64,000 nt of DNA, taken from NCBI RefSeq assembly GCF_047675955.1, contig NC_132916.1:66767481-66831480 (forward strand), read 5' to 3'. Both the position numbers and the translations under genes were made by a program. The notes below the pieces were generated by a model. It ran no database searches. It had not been told where the DNA came from and saw only the letters and a list, made by a program, of their open reading frames with translations. The DNA is from Chlorocebus sabaeus. Its lineage: Eukaryota; Chordata; Mammalia; Primates; Cercopithecidae. Positions 23,321 through 35,240 of this stretch are shown here, one piece after another; position 1 is the first letter of the stretch, and every line of letters starts with the position of its first letter.

Positions 23321-24099
23321 TTATCGTTTTAAACGTGCTAATGTAATTCAATGGTGCCGAACAACTAAATATCCATGTTTAAAACATAAAATGTAATGTT
23401 TATAATGTCTGCATGTCCCAGCCATGGGCGGATCTGGTGGCAAATGGTCCTGACCAAGTTTTCAGGGTCTTCCCTATCATTCTTCTGCTGGAACTTTTAA
23501 GGAAAAATTATTTCTACTTGTGGGGATGCTAAAATAATAGGATGTAAGTCTCATGATACTGGAAGCCAAATTTCTACTACATACAGTATATTAAAAAGAT
23601 ACAGCTATAGATATATTATCCTGATTACATTGACTGATGCCCTGTCATTTGCCACCAAGATGGTTCTGACCAAACTGACACAGAATATTATTATTGCCAG
23701 ATGATCACAACATGGAGTCTAGGGAATGGTACAAAAAGTTTTTTCCCATCGAAACACCTGTCAGCTCTAGTTCCTCTCCCTTTTCTTCTCCCTATGGTTG
23801 CCCTCACCCCCTATTTTGTCCTATAGCTCTGCCCTCCCCTTACTTGCCAAGGTTCTAGCCCAGTTCTGGAGGGTGATGTCAGATCCTTCAGAAACTGGTC
23901 TGAGATGAATGGAGAAGAATAATTTAGGTCTTTGTAGTAAAATATCATAGTAAAACAAGAAAAAGCAACCTCATAGTCATTAATATTTACTTTGTTTCAT
24001 AGCCTAATTTCAATGTGTGTTACACTATCTCTGTACTGTTCTCCATCAAATCTATTATCATCTCATGAAAGGGGTAGCATATTTAGAAAGAAGAGAGTA
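23321..24099. other. intergenic, unassigned
   Basis: No gene or confident repeat was recognised. Contains C/T-rich stretches near 23780-23850. Confidence 0.4.
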
Positions 24100-24416
24100 T
24101 GAGGCTCTTGTCTGTAATCTCAGCACTTTGGGAGGCCGAGGCAGGAGTATCACTTGAGCCTAGGAGTTCAAGACCTGCCCAGGCAACAAAATAATAATTA
24201 TTAGCCATGGTGGTATGTGCCTGTGGTGCCAGCTACTCAGGAGGCTGAGGCAAGAGGATCCTTGAGCCCAGTAGTTCAAGGCTGCAGCGAGCTCTGATAG
24301 TGTGCTGCACTCTAGCTTAGGTGACAGAGTGAGAACCTGTCTAAAAAAAAAAGAAAGAAAGAAAAAAAGAAAAGAAGGAAGGAGAAAAGAAAGGAAAGGA
24401 AAAGAAAAGAAAAGAG
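24100..24416 (+). mobile_element. AluJ-like, plus strand, with A/G-rich tail
   Basis: A shortened and diverged left arm joins a right arm ending 'gtgacagagtgagaacctgtct'. The tail has evolved into an (AAAG)n/(AAGG)n simple repeat at 24343-24416. Confidence 0.9.
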
Positions 24417-24971
24417 CATATATTGGCAGATCAGAGAGTAAAATCCAATTCCAACCACTTCACTTTCTCATTTTTCCCTCAGCCCTGCTCATGAGGGTAT
24501 GCAAATAAGAGTACGCATGAATGTATGCAAATGAGAAAGAGACTGGCAAACTTTAGTCCTGAAGACAGAACTGAGTAAAAAAGCCCCACCCAGAATAAGA
24601 TGATGGACTTTACAAATAGGTCTAGACAACGTATGTGGAGTGGGATAATATAAGGACATGGAGCGGTTTCTTCTGGGCATGAGAGAGTGATCAGAAAATA
24701 GTAGGCAGAGGGGAATTTCCGAGCTGGAGATTCTGGCTCTTGGGGATAGTGTGATTTTAGTGCAAACTAGTTTTAAGATGAATCCTCAAAACTGAGGACT
24801 GAGATAAAATAAAGAAGAAGGTTATTTGAGGAAGTAAATAAAGTATACAGTTCTGAAGGATATAAGTATGGGATGGAGAGGAGTGGAAGAGAATTGAAGT
24901 CATTGAGGGTAGAAGGAAAAATTGATGCCTACTGTACAATGGTTAAGAGTTACCAGCGTTGAAAAAGTCCC

Positions 24972-25011
24972 AAACACCCTATCTTACATTAAAACACCCT
25001 ATCTTACATTA
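24972..25011. repeat. perfect 20 bp tandem duplication
   Basis: The unit AAACACCCTATCTTACATTA is repeated twice with no mismatch and no spacer. Confidence 0.95.
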
Positions 25012-25479
25012 AGAAAAGATAATAAATATGAAAATATTTTGCAAATTGTTAATCACTTTCCAAGAAAAAAAAAAAAGGTGATCTACAGGTTATTCATTCA
25101 GTAAAATACATACTAGACAGCTGAGAACAAAAGTTCAATCTTCTTTACGCTTCATGTGTTTAGTGTTTAAGTTGGGGCGAAATCTGATTATTTTATCCAG
25201 TATGTCAACACAGAAAAATTTAATTTACAATTTAAACACATTATTTCTCTCTCATGCAATTACTGAAATTAAAGCTTCTAAAATCAAAAAGGCTTCTAAC
25301 GGACACTATTATATGGAATATTAACATGGAATATTAATTGGAAGTGGTAATTCCAGAATGACACCAAAGGCGATTTTTGCCGTTACACTTTCTCCCAGTC
25401 AACATACATTATTTTCTTGTTTTTCCTTTTCTATCCTTCCTTTTGCCACAAACGAAAAACCAAACAAAAAGCGAAACAA

Positions 25480-26040
25480 AACAAAAACCCTTCCTCCTAC
25501 CAGCAGAGAGCGCTAGCGCCATGCGCGGCATAGGCGCCAAAATGCTCAGTGTTTTGTGGGCTCTAACCGCCGAGAACCGAGCACACTGAGGTTGTCCCAG
25601 CTGGGGATCCGTAGTTGTCTTGACGTCGCTGAGCAACGGAAGAGCGGGCAGGATTTGCTCTGAACGCTCGTGTGCGCTACCGCCCAGGCGGAAGCGGAAG
25701 TGTCGGTGGCGCGCGAGTAGGAAGTGGTGAGTTCTGAGTAGAGATGGCCGCGCTTGCACCGCTGCCCCCGCTGCCCGCACAGTTTAAGAGCATACAGCAT
25801 CATCTGAGGACGGCTCAGGAGCATGACAAGCGGGACGCTGTGGTGGCTTATTACTGTGAGTCTTTTCGAGTGGCCGCGCCCCTCTTTTCCCAGTCGCATT
25901 TTAGGGCCCACACACCTCTCCGAGGTTCTTGGTGCATGCCCCGCCCCCCTGGCTTTAAACCTGAGCTTTGACCTCGAACCTACCCAGGGAACTCCCTGGG
26001 TCCCCACCCACTGGCAGTAGGAATCCCAAAGCACCGGGGC
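25480..26040. promoter_or_regulatory. VTA1: CpG island-like promoter of VTA1
   Basis: GC and CpG content rise sharply against AT-rich flanks, centred on VTA1 exon 1. There is no TATA box, as expected for a housekeeping gene. Candidate sites: CTCF-like CCAGCAGAGAGCGC (25500-25513, 13 of 14 to the core by eye), palindrome GCGCTAGCGC (25510-25519), E2F-like GGCGCCAAAA (25533-25542), CRE/ATF-like TGACGTCG (about 25620), and tandem ETS/GABP-like GGAAGCGGAAGTG (about 25690). Binding at these sites is inferred from motif shape only. Confidence 0.8.
25744..25855 (+). CDS. VTA1: VTA1 (LIP5) exon 1, coding part
   Basis: VTA1 is a cytosolic/endosomal cofactor that binds VPS4 through its C-terminal VSL domain and ESCRT-III subunits (CHMP1B, CHMP5) through N-terminal tandem MIT domains. 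It stimulates ESCRT-III disassembly in multivesicular body sorting and related membrane scission. This exon gives residues 1-37 plus the first base of Cys38, starting MAALAPLPPLPAQF. The start is chosen because it matches the known human N-terminus, lies in a CpG island and has a good Kozak context (G at -3, G at +4). The donor GTGAGT (25856) splits the Cys38 codon after its first base. Residue 32 is Ala (codon GCT); I recall Pro in human. Minus-strand open frames here are GC-driven shadows. Confidence 0.95.
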
Positions 26041-26789
26041 ATCCACCGCTTCCCCTATCTTGTGCTTAAATACTCCAGTACTGACTACTCGGGCTCTTGA
26101 ACTGTGGAATACGATCTTCCAAGGTTTTATCTCTGTGTGTAACACACAAGAGCCTCCTGTCTCAAATAGGAATCCTGAAAATAAATCGAGTTAGGTTTAA
26201 AACGAAGGTGAGTGTCCGAAAGAAGTAGTGATGTGGATAAAAGGACGATAGACTAGTTGAAAACATAGTAATAAGTGAAAGTTATTTATGACAGCATGCA
26301 AGCCCATTCAAAAACTCAGATGGTTAAATGGGGAGTATCTGCTACTAAATAAGCAGTTGAATTTGACCATTCCCCTTTCCCCACCCAACTGCTCTCTCCT
26401 ACCGTACAGAATTTTTAGTTTTGACTTCTTTGAATAATACTTGCTGTTGAGACCTTTGAAAGCAGTATTTTCACTTTGAGTGTTATACATTTGATTTACA
26501 GTTTGGTTAAAAAAATACATAGGTTAACTCTACTCAAACTTGCAGTGAGTAAAGGGAATAGTTCCAGTAATTCTGTGTTAACTTTATTTTGTATTCTGTA
26601 CTCTTTACTGCAAAATAAAACAAGTAACTGAACAACTATAATTCGGAAAATGATTTTTAGAGTTGAGAAGTTGGATATAATGCGTCCTTTGTTGTGTATA
26701 TTGTAAGGTTAGCTAAAATCTGGTCACTGTTATGTGTGCCATTCTCCAAATGTACCTTCTTTCTCAAATGTGCAAGGCCCTTTCAGACC

Positions 26790-26900
26790 TCCCATGTTCC
26801 ACTCTTGGAATGTGCACCTTTTTCTTGCACTTCGCATACTCATGATTCAAGATTTAACCCAAATGTCACCTCTTCTGTGGGCAACAAATTGATTATTCTT
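26790..26900 (+). repeat. L2 LINE fragment
   Basis: 'gatttaacccaaatgtcacctcttctgtgggc' resembles the conserved 3' part of L2 ('...caaatgtcacctcctcagagaggcc'). Confidence 0.5.
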
Positions 26901-26984
26901 TGTGCGTTACTTCATTTTGTTCAAATCTTACAGCGTCATTTCCTTTATACTTTTTCTTCAGTTTCCTCAAGCAGGGTCCATATT

Positions 26985-27425
26985 CATTCAGTATGTGTTA
27001 ATTGAGCTACTTTTGTGTCAAGCATTAGTAGGCGCTGTGACTGCAGTTGCCGCATTTTTGGAGCTTATATACAATGGAGGTAGAGAGTTTCAACAATATA
27101 AAGTCTATCATGTGTAGAGTATTAAGAGCTTATGAAGGCAAATAGAGCAAGGAAAAGGAATAAGAGTATCAAGAGTAGTGGTGGCAGGGAGTGCAGATGG
27201 GATTTCAGTTTCATAGTGGTCAGGGAACACTTCACTGAGTTGACATTTGGGGAAAGAAAAGAGTGAAAGGCAAGCCTTGCACCATCTGGGGAAGAGTATT
27301 CTCCGTAGAGGATATAGAAGTCCCGAGGTAGAGGCTTGCTGGAAGGAGGAGCAAGTAGACCATTGTGACTGGAGTGGATGGGGCTTAGGAATGATGGGAT
27401 AAGGACAAAGTATCTCTCATCCCTA
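26985..27425 (-). repeat. L2 LINE fragment, antisense
   Basis: Runs in the order expected for antisense L2: 'gtgttaattgagctacttttgtgtcaagcattagtaggcgctg', then 'gtcagggaacacttcactgagttgacatttgg' and 'ggaagagtattct'. Moderately diverged. Confidence 0.65.
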
Positions 27426-27839
27426 AAGGAAATACCTGTTCCTGATCCCTGTATTATGTATCTTTGTGACAAACCAGGGACACTTTATTCATTGTCGTCC
27501 TTTCCCTCTAGATGTTTCTAAACCTAATCCAGTTTCCTTTATTTAAAAATAAAACAGAAACTCTCACCATGACATTCCCTAAAGTTGCAGCTCTGCCTTT
27601 CCAGCCTCATAGGTAAGCTTGAAATAGTTGTCTGTAAGTTAGCTTTACGCCTTTATCTTGTAGAGCCTTTCAGCCTGTGCAGTCTGGTGTTCATGCCCAG
27701 TATTTCACTGAAACTGCTCTCATCAGGCTTACGAAGAAATATTTTTATTGCTCAGGTGACACTTAACAATTTTAGTTATGAAACATGTGCATATGAAAGC
27801 GTATATAATGTGCAGTTTAAGGAATAATAAAATGAACAC

Positions 27840-28780
27840 TAATATGTCCACCACATTTGATTTATTAAACTTTTTAATTTTTGACAGTCTGGTGAGTGTG
27901 AAATGGTAGTGTCTCATTGGAGCGAAATTTGCAATTTTCTGAGTCTTAATGAGGTTTAGCATCTTTTCATATGTTAATTAACCATTTGTGATTCGCTTTT
28001 GAAATGCTTGTTTATTGCTTTTGCCCATTTATCTGTCACAGTCTTGTCTTAATGTTAGATGTTAATCCTTTGTTACATGTGTTGTAAATATCTTCCCCCA
28101 TTTCAGTTTGATTTTTCACTCTATGAAGACCTTTGATGTTCCAAAGTTCTTAATTTAAAAATGTTATCAATGTATGAATTTCTTAGGACTTAACCTTCTG
28201 ATTTTATATGCTTTCATTTCTTTTTGTGTATTTGTTTGGGACTTTGGCGTTCTAAATCTGTAGATGGGTGTTTTTAATCAATTTTGGAAAATTTTCTCTA
28301 CTATTATTTGTTCAAATGTTGCTTCTATTTCTATTCTTGTGAAAGTTTGATTAGACATGTTTTGCACTTCTCCCATTTAACTTCCTTGTCTTTTGATTCT
28401 GTCATTTTTTTTTTTATCTCTTTGTTTTTCTGTGCTGCATTCTGTGTAATTTCTTGAGGTCTATCTTCACCTCCCTGTATATTATTGTTTAACCCTTTTA
28501 ATTTTTTATTTGAGTGCTCTCTTTTTGTTTTCATATTGACCTGGCCATTTCTGATAGTTTCTTGTTACTGATGTTTTTAAACACTCTATTTCTTTGAACA
28601 CTTTAAATATATCGATTCATATTTGCTGTTTGATAACATCTGTAGCTGCTGTATTTGTGAGTCTGATTCTACTTTTCAACAGAACACTGCTCATGGTGAC
28701 TTCTTTCCTTACAATTGTGGGCTAGTCGGGCTAGACTAGCACTCTTCAAACTGGAGTAGGCAAATAATTCCAAAGGAATC
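27840..28780 (-). mobile_element. L1M/HAL1-like fragment(s), antisense
   Basis: The first half (27840-28250) resembles antisense late ORF2 ('tctggtgagtgtgaaatggtagtgtctcattgg', 'tgcccatttatctgtc'). The second half (28330-28780) resembles the antisense 5' region of old L1M ('ttctgtgctgcattctgtgtaatttcttgagg'). Either two fragments or one internally deleted copy. Confidence 0.6.
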
Positions 28781-29142
28781 AATTTTCCAATTCTTGACTT
28801 CCGTGTTTTCTTTCCAAAAACTGGTCTTGACAAAGCTCCTGTGATCAGGGTAGCAAAGTAGTATATAATATGCTGCTTATCTTTTCCTACATCCTGTTCA
28901 CAATTGTGTTTCTCCCACTTTAATGGAGAACGGCATACTCTCAGGCATCCTGAGTGTTTTTATGTTGTATTGCCTTGAAAGAGAAGGTGGAAAATCCTCC
29001 AAGGTATCCAGACAAAAGAAACAATTCAAATTACCGATGTCAGTGAAGCCTCCATTAATTAAGGCATTGGATAGACCTTCCTATCTTTCCTGGTCTTACA
29101 TTGAAGAAAACCAGCCAGAGCAAAGAATAAATACTTCATTCG

Positions 29143-29365
29143 AGAGTTCAACACCAGCCTGACCAACATGGAGAAACCCTGCCTCTACTAAAATTACAAA
29201 ATTAGCCGGGTGTGGTGGCGCGTGCCTGTAATCCTACCTACTTGGGAGGGTGAGGCAGGAGAATCACTTGAACCCAGGAGGCAGAGGTCGCAGTGAGCCG
29301 AAATCATGCCATTGCACTCCAGCCTGGCCAACAAGAGCGAAACTCCGTCTCAAAAAAAAAAAAAA
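29143..29365 (+). mobile_element. AluS-like, 5'-truncated
   Basis: Begins inside the left arm ('gagttcaacaccagcctgaccaac') and runs to the end, with a 13-base A tail. Confidence 0.93.
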
Positions 29366-29430
29366 GCTAAGCATGAAAGGTTCCAAAAGAGCATTCTAAT
29401 TTGGGGGAAAGGGGGTGGAACTTTGTATGA

Positions 29431-29489
29431 GGGGGATGCTGGGAGTCACCTGGAGTTGTATATGGGGGATGCAGGGAGTCACCTGGAGT
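29431..29489. repeat. 33 bp tandem repeat, about 1.8 copies
   Basis: GGGGGATGCTGGGAGTCACC... recurs 33 bases later as GGGGGATGCAGGGAGTCACC..., both followed by TGGAGTT. G-rich. A period of 33 keeps the reading frame, but no gene is indicated. Confidence 0.85.
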
Positions 29490-30191
29490 TTGTCTCTTTT
29501 CAGGAGCAGTTGGTCAGTGGATCTCAGAAGAGGGAGGAGTTATTCTGGGATATTAGCAGCCGTTGTTAGGTCATTTTGGATTTTATCAGGAGGGTGAGGA
29601 GGAACAGTTTGGGGCCAAGGTCATGTGCAAGAAGATGTGAGGAAGATTAGCTGTAGGGACAGGGACATGGAGGGACCACAGTGGGAAATCTCAGACTTTC
29701 AGAGTCTCTTACATTTATACATATATCTGTTAAGGGTAATGCCTCATGTTAAAAAACTGTCCTGTGTTGCAGTATTCTGAATTCTCAAAATGATAAAAAT
29801 TTTCATGAGTTGACCTTACCGCCTCATTCTGCATGCCTTTTAAAGAATACCATTCTTGAGTTGAGAGCAAAACCAAGAACAAAGGAGAAATACTGAAGGT
29901 GAGAGAGTACCTTGTTTCATCCAAGCAAGCTCCTGCAAGGCTCTGCAGCTTATTGCTGTTTTAGAATTAGAATTCAGAAATAAAATGGGGACATGAATTG
30001 ACATTCCAACTGGAATATTAACTTGTATTTCTCTGAAAAAGTAACTCTTACTTGGCTGATAGGTTTGGCGTTAGCAACTGACAGTGCCTTTTAAACAGTA
30101 TGGTAGACATTCTCTTTAAATTAAATGAGCTAAAATCTTCAGCTCTGAGTTTTTTTGTTTTATTCTTCTGGAAATACATTTAAAACAGCTT

Positions 30192-30472
30192 GGCCGGGCG
30201 TGGTGGCTCACGCCTGTAATCCCAGCACTTTGGGAGACCGAGGTAGGTGGTTCACCCAAGGTCAGGAGTTCAAGACCAGCCTGGCCAACATGGTGAAACC
30301 CCGTTTCTACTAAAAATACAAAAATTAGCTGGGCGTGGTGCAGGTGCCTGTAATCCCAGCTACTACGGAGGCTGAGGTGGGAGAATCGCTTGAACCTGGA
30401 GGTGGAGGTTGCGGTGAGCTGAGATTGTGCCATTGCACTCCAGCCTGGGGAACAAGAGCAAGGTTTTGTCTC

Positions 30473-30473
<1 letters not shown>
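30192..30473 (+). mobile_element. AluS-like, full-length, plus strand
   Basis: Starts GGCCGGGCGTGGTGGCTCACGCC, has both arms, and ends 'gcctggggaacaagagcaaggttttgtctc'. One small gap in the right arm. Confidence 0.95.
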
Positions 30474-30503
<30 letters not shown>

Positions 30504-30556
30504 AATAAAAAGAAGAAGGAGAAGGAGAAAGAAGAAGAAAGAAGAAGAAAATAAAG
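30474..30556. repeat. compound Alu tail, (AAAT)n then (AAG)n-rich
   Basis: The AAAT repeat (30474-30510) runs into an AGAAGAAGGAGAAGG purine tract (30511-30556). The tail has become two adjacent microsatellites. Confidence 0.93.
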
Positions 30557-31749
30557 TCGCTGATAAGATTAAACCTTATTTGTTACAATTTTTTTTTTTT
30601 TTTTGCTGAGAGACGTTGGAACAAGTATTTCAAGTTTTCCCAATCTTTTCTGCATCCTACAATAAATAAGAAGGCTCTGATTGAAAGATGATGATGAAAC
30701 TTTGTAATATATTTTTGCATACATCACAGGAATTGAGAAAATGAGTAATGGTGGGGTAAAAAATCCTTTTTAATTTTTAAACAAATTTTAAAGTGGGCCT
30801 AATTTGTCAGCTTATAAATTATTTAAAATATTCGATGATAGATGATTATATGGTTTTTAGCCTATAACCCAGAAATAATTTAAAGAATTTGGTGATTTTT
30901 CTGTGTAACGTCAGAAAAACTGGGATTTCGGGGAGATTATTTTTTGTGAATTTAATTTATAAAAATAAAAATAACAATAGAACCCCAATAGTCTCCTCTT
31001 CTTCATTATGGGAGTAAATAATATTAATACATAAATATTTGATTTAATTCATTGTAAGCTGTATTGCCAATACAATTTTATTTTTTATATTTAATGATTA
31101 TTGAAATGTGTGTTATTTTTGTTGTTTTGATCAATTATGTGTTATAACAATTGCAGACTCAATTTTGGAAGAAGATTTTAACACTTAGCACCTTATTTCA
31201 CAGGAAATTTTGTAAAAATTTAAATTTCAATTTTCAATCTTTTGTTGCAGAGAAATGTGTTATGTTAATCAAGTAAAAATTTGAGCATACAAATCTATTC
31301 CTTTAAAGTGAAATTCTGTAGGCTAAGTAAATGGAAATATGGGTTAAAAGAAGAAAATAGTGTAAAATTTCTGACTCTTAGAAAAGAACTTTTTTGTATT
31401 TTAAAACATGATAAATATCAAGTTGCTATGATATTTTAGTTTGAAAGGTATAACTTTTGTCAATATTTGATGAAGTATAGAAATCACATTTTTTGTACCT
31501 GTGAAACCTTCTTGTGAAAAGATGTAGACATCAACATAAAAACGTATTAAGGGATACATTTCTATACTCTTAGAGCATATAATAATTTTATAAATTCCTA
31601 GAGCAAGGGAACCTTTTTTTTTTTGGTGAGAAAAAAATTCAAGATTATTTTGCAGAACTACTTGCTGATTCATAAAAGCTCCATGGGCTATGTGCTACCC
31701 TCTGCCAGGAATCCTTCTGCATTCCTATTAATTTGACTAACTTTCTGAC

Positions 31750-32115
31750 TAGTACAAATTTTACTTCCTACAGATTATTTTTCATGACCTCTTAAAGATG
31801 ATCTAGGAATTGTTCCTGTGTGCCCCTCATCACATGTGTTATAATATAGACATCTGTTTATCTTTCTATCTTGATTCTCCTGGAGGACAGGGATTATCTT
31901 TTTCTTTTCTTACCAACTGACACATAAATGGAATTTATAAATTCTTAATGAATGCCTCCTCTCTAAATATTACTAATAGTCCACTAAAATGTAAACTCTA
32001 TGAGAACAAGAGTATGTCTTACGATGATCATTGAATTTCCAACTCCTAATGTAGCATCTAAGACATGATAGATAACCTGTAAAACCTACCTGTTGATTGA
32101 ATAAATGAACTATAC
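31750..32115 (+). repeat. L2 LINE 3' fragments
   Basis: Two L2-like 3' blocks in tandem order: 'cctggaggacagggattatc' near 31880 followed by a tail 'ttcttaatgaatg', then 'atgtaaactctatgagaacaagag' near 31990 with 'cctacctgttgattgaataaatga'. They may be two independent L2 copies. Confidence 0.6.
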
Positions 32116-32589
32116 AGTAATTCACAGCTTTTTTTGTTGTTGTTAATGTTCTACCACAGATCAGTGACAAAAAATAATGGAAACAATCCCAGTACTCTGT
32201 CTTAACTCATTACCTTACTATGTTTATAATAAATTTGTGATTGAGTCATAGGTCATTATCATATGATTTACACCTTGTGCCCTCTCCTTTCTAATATTTA
32301 CATCATTTCCAAAAATGATTCACTTCTGGCCTTAATGGGAATTTTCTAGTGTTTTATCACTTTTTAAAATTACCTTAATATTCCTACATTTCGAAGTTGT
32401 TTGGTCTTGTTTTCTTTTTAAATCAAGAATGAATGTTGAAATAATGTATATCAAATTACTTTTGACCATTTTTTTTTACTGTAGTTTTTACTTTTTAATG
32501 TAGTTAATGTTTTTAACTTTTTAATGTAGTAAGTAGCAAAATAGTAAATTTTCTCATATTTGAAACATCCCTCCATTTCTGGAAAGAAT

Positions 32590-33720
32590 TCCATTAGTTT
32601 TTGCATTTTTTTTTGTAATTAAAGTTTTACCCTTGAAATAGTTGTAGGTCCACATGCAGCACATGTAGTTGTAAGAAATATTGCGGAGAGATTCTGTGTA
32701 CCCTTTACCCAATGTCCCCCAGTGATAATATCTTAAAAAACTAATAATATACCCTAAGCAGAATATTGACATTGGTACAATTCACTGGTTTATTCAGGCT
32801 TCCTCAGTTTTACATGTATTTGTGTGTGTGAATGTATTTAGTTCTAAACAGCTTTGTCAGGTGTTGATTTCTGTACCCATTACCATAGTCAAGATAGAGA
32901 ATAGTTAAGAATTCCTCTTGTAGCCCTTTTATTAATACAACCTACCTTCTCCCTTTCGCTACCTCACCCCCATCCCCTGGTAGCCAATAACTAGTTGTCC
33001 ATTTCTAAAATTTTATCATTTAAAATGTGCTGTTGGCTTTTTTCATTTGGCATACACTCTGGAGATTTATCCAAGTTTATTCCTTTTTTAATGCTCAGCA
33101 GAATTTCACAGTATGTGTGTACTATAGTGTAACAGTTCAATCATTGAAGACATTTAATTTGTTTTCAATTTGTGACAATTATGAATAAAGTGAATATAAT
33201 CACATATAGCTTTTGTGCGGCCCTAGTTTCCATTTCCCTGGGATAAATGCCCAAAAATGCAATTGCTAGATCATATGGTAATTGCATATTTAGTTTCATA
33301 AGAAACCGTCAAACTGTTTTCTAGAGCAGCTGTACCATTTTACACTCTTATTGGCAACACGTGCATGATAAGTGATCCAGTTTCTCTTCATTCTCACCAG
33401 CATTTTCTGTCACTATTTTTAATTTTAGTGTTAATAGGTACAGTGATACCTCATTGTGGTTTCAATTTTTCTTTCCCTGATAGCTGATAAAGTTGAAAAC
33501 TTCTTCATGTACATAATTATTTACCATATGGGTATCATCTTCAGTAAAATGCCTGCATGTCTTTGCTCATTATTGTTGAGTTTGAGAGTTCTTAATATAT
33601 TGTAGTTATGTTATCATTTTGAGATTTTTACTAACAACGTTACTCTGGTTTCTTAGATATTGTTGAGAAAATTATTCTTTTTCCTCAAATGTGAGTTGGG
33701 TTAAAAAGGCAGCAGATTTA
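32590..33720 (-). mobile_element. L1ME/L1M 3' end, antisense
   Basis: The order of landmarks matches the antisense L1M 3' region: 'gtaccctttacccaatgtcccccagtgataatatc', 'gaatattgacattggtac', 'cctggtagccaataactag', 'ccctgggataaatgcccaaaaatgcaattgctagatcatatgg', then late ORF2 'cattttacactcttattggcaac' and 'gttcttaatatattg'. Decayed. Confidence 0.75.
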
Positions 33721-34189
33721 TCGCTTTTTTTAGATTTAAAAAAAATCATTGATTCAACACAACTTTGGACTTTTGGGGGAAGTTACATTTCTCAATTTCT
33801 TCCATTAGAAAAATATTTTCCTCTTGAGCCATTGTTGATATAGTAGAGTTTTCTAGGAAATCTTTCATTTCTACTGTATTTTGAAATTTATTAGCTGAAA
33901 GTTAAAAACTTAATCTTTCTTTTCTTCTTTCATATGTCTCATAATCAACCAATCATAAAAGTTTTAAAATTGTTTTTATTTTCTCATTTTCTCTGTTACT
34001 GTATCCATACCTTAGGCATTCTAAGCTAATGTCATAGCTTCCCAGTTTTTGCTTCAAACATGTAATCCCTCTTGCCACTAGAATGATATGCTTCTAATGC
34101 TTAGTGAAAATAACACGGAGTAAATGATGGAGTGGACTGTGAACGTTTAGAAATTGTGTGTGACACAAGCAGTACAAATTAACAAGTAC

Positions 34190-34760
34190 TGTATCAGGAA
34201 AAAACATTTCCAGTAGATGAGTGACAAAGAGCCAATATCCCCAATATATAAAATGCTTATAAATATTCCTTAAAAATAAAAAAGATCCCCATAGACTAAA
34301 AATAGGTGCATACAACTACTTAAAGAGGGAATACTAATCATTAGCATTCATCCTAGTTAGTAATAATTGTAAATTAAAATGGAATAACAATTTTTGACTA
34401 AAAATATGACTCAGTACAAATGAGTATGTGGTCAGATCCTTGCTGTCATGGTTGTGTGATTGGTACAAAGTTTGGAAAGCATTTAGCAAAACGTAGAGTA
34501 TCTAATTCGGTAATTCCAATTTGGGGAAACGTGTTCAGGAAATAACCATACATTTAGTAAGACCTTTATGCAGAATTTCCTGAATGATTATTTATACATT
34601 TGTGATAAGCTCAAAATAACCTAAAATATATATCATTATGGAAATGGCTAAGTAAATTATGTTATATCCGCTGCATAGAAAGTAATGTAATTGTTTAAAC
34701 ATTACAAAGCATCTTTTATAACATGGGAAGTTTACATGAAAGTGTAGGATACGGAATTAT
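34190..34760 (+). mobile_element. L1M 3' fragment, plus strand
   Basis: 'gacaaagagccaatatccccaatatataaaatgc' is sense late ORF2. Further on, 'gtggtcagatccttgctgtc' and 'ggaaatggctaagtaaattatg' continue to the 3' part. Decayed. Confidence 0.65.
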
Positions 34761-34949
34761 TATACATGCAGTTCCATATGTCTATCTGAAGAAATCTTTG
34801 TCTTCAGTGACCCCTCATGATTTGAGTTCTGAATCACCTTTTGTAGTTTTACAAATTAATTTCACTTTGCTACTAAAACATTAGGCACTTTGTGTTGTCT
34901 CCAAGCCTTTTAACATTCTACTTTCTCTGCCTTGACACCTCTTCTCTTC

Positions 34950-35240
34950 CCACTACACTCACTAGATTTTTATCCTTTGGGTACTAGCTTGAATGTCACT
35001 TTCTCTGGGAGGCCTTTTCTTAAGTCTCCTGGTTTTAAGGTGTTTCTTTTTGTTCTTTGTACCTTGGTGTAGCTTTACCATAATTGCTTTTTCATTTGCT
35101 TGTCTTTCTTCTAGACTGTAAACTGAGGAAGGCTTACACTCTGCTCCAGTCTTTATTCATTTACTCTGCCTGGTAGTGCTAGGCCACTGGAGATATTTAC
35201 ATATTAAAGAACAGGTGCTCAAAAAATGTTAGCCAAATTG
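34950..35240 (+). repeat. L2 LINE 3' end
   Basis: 'cttgaatgtcactttctctgggaggcctttt' and 'agactgtaaactgaggaaggc' followed by 'gaacaggtgctcaaaaaatgtt' give the typical L2 3' order. Confidence 0.7.

Noticed and set aside
25546..26145. 199-codon minus-strand open frame across the VTA1 promoter
   Set aside because: It overlaps the GC-rich exon 1 region, where stop codons are rare by chance. No known protein features or splice context support it.
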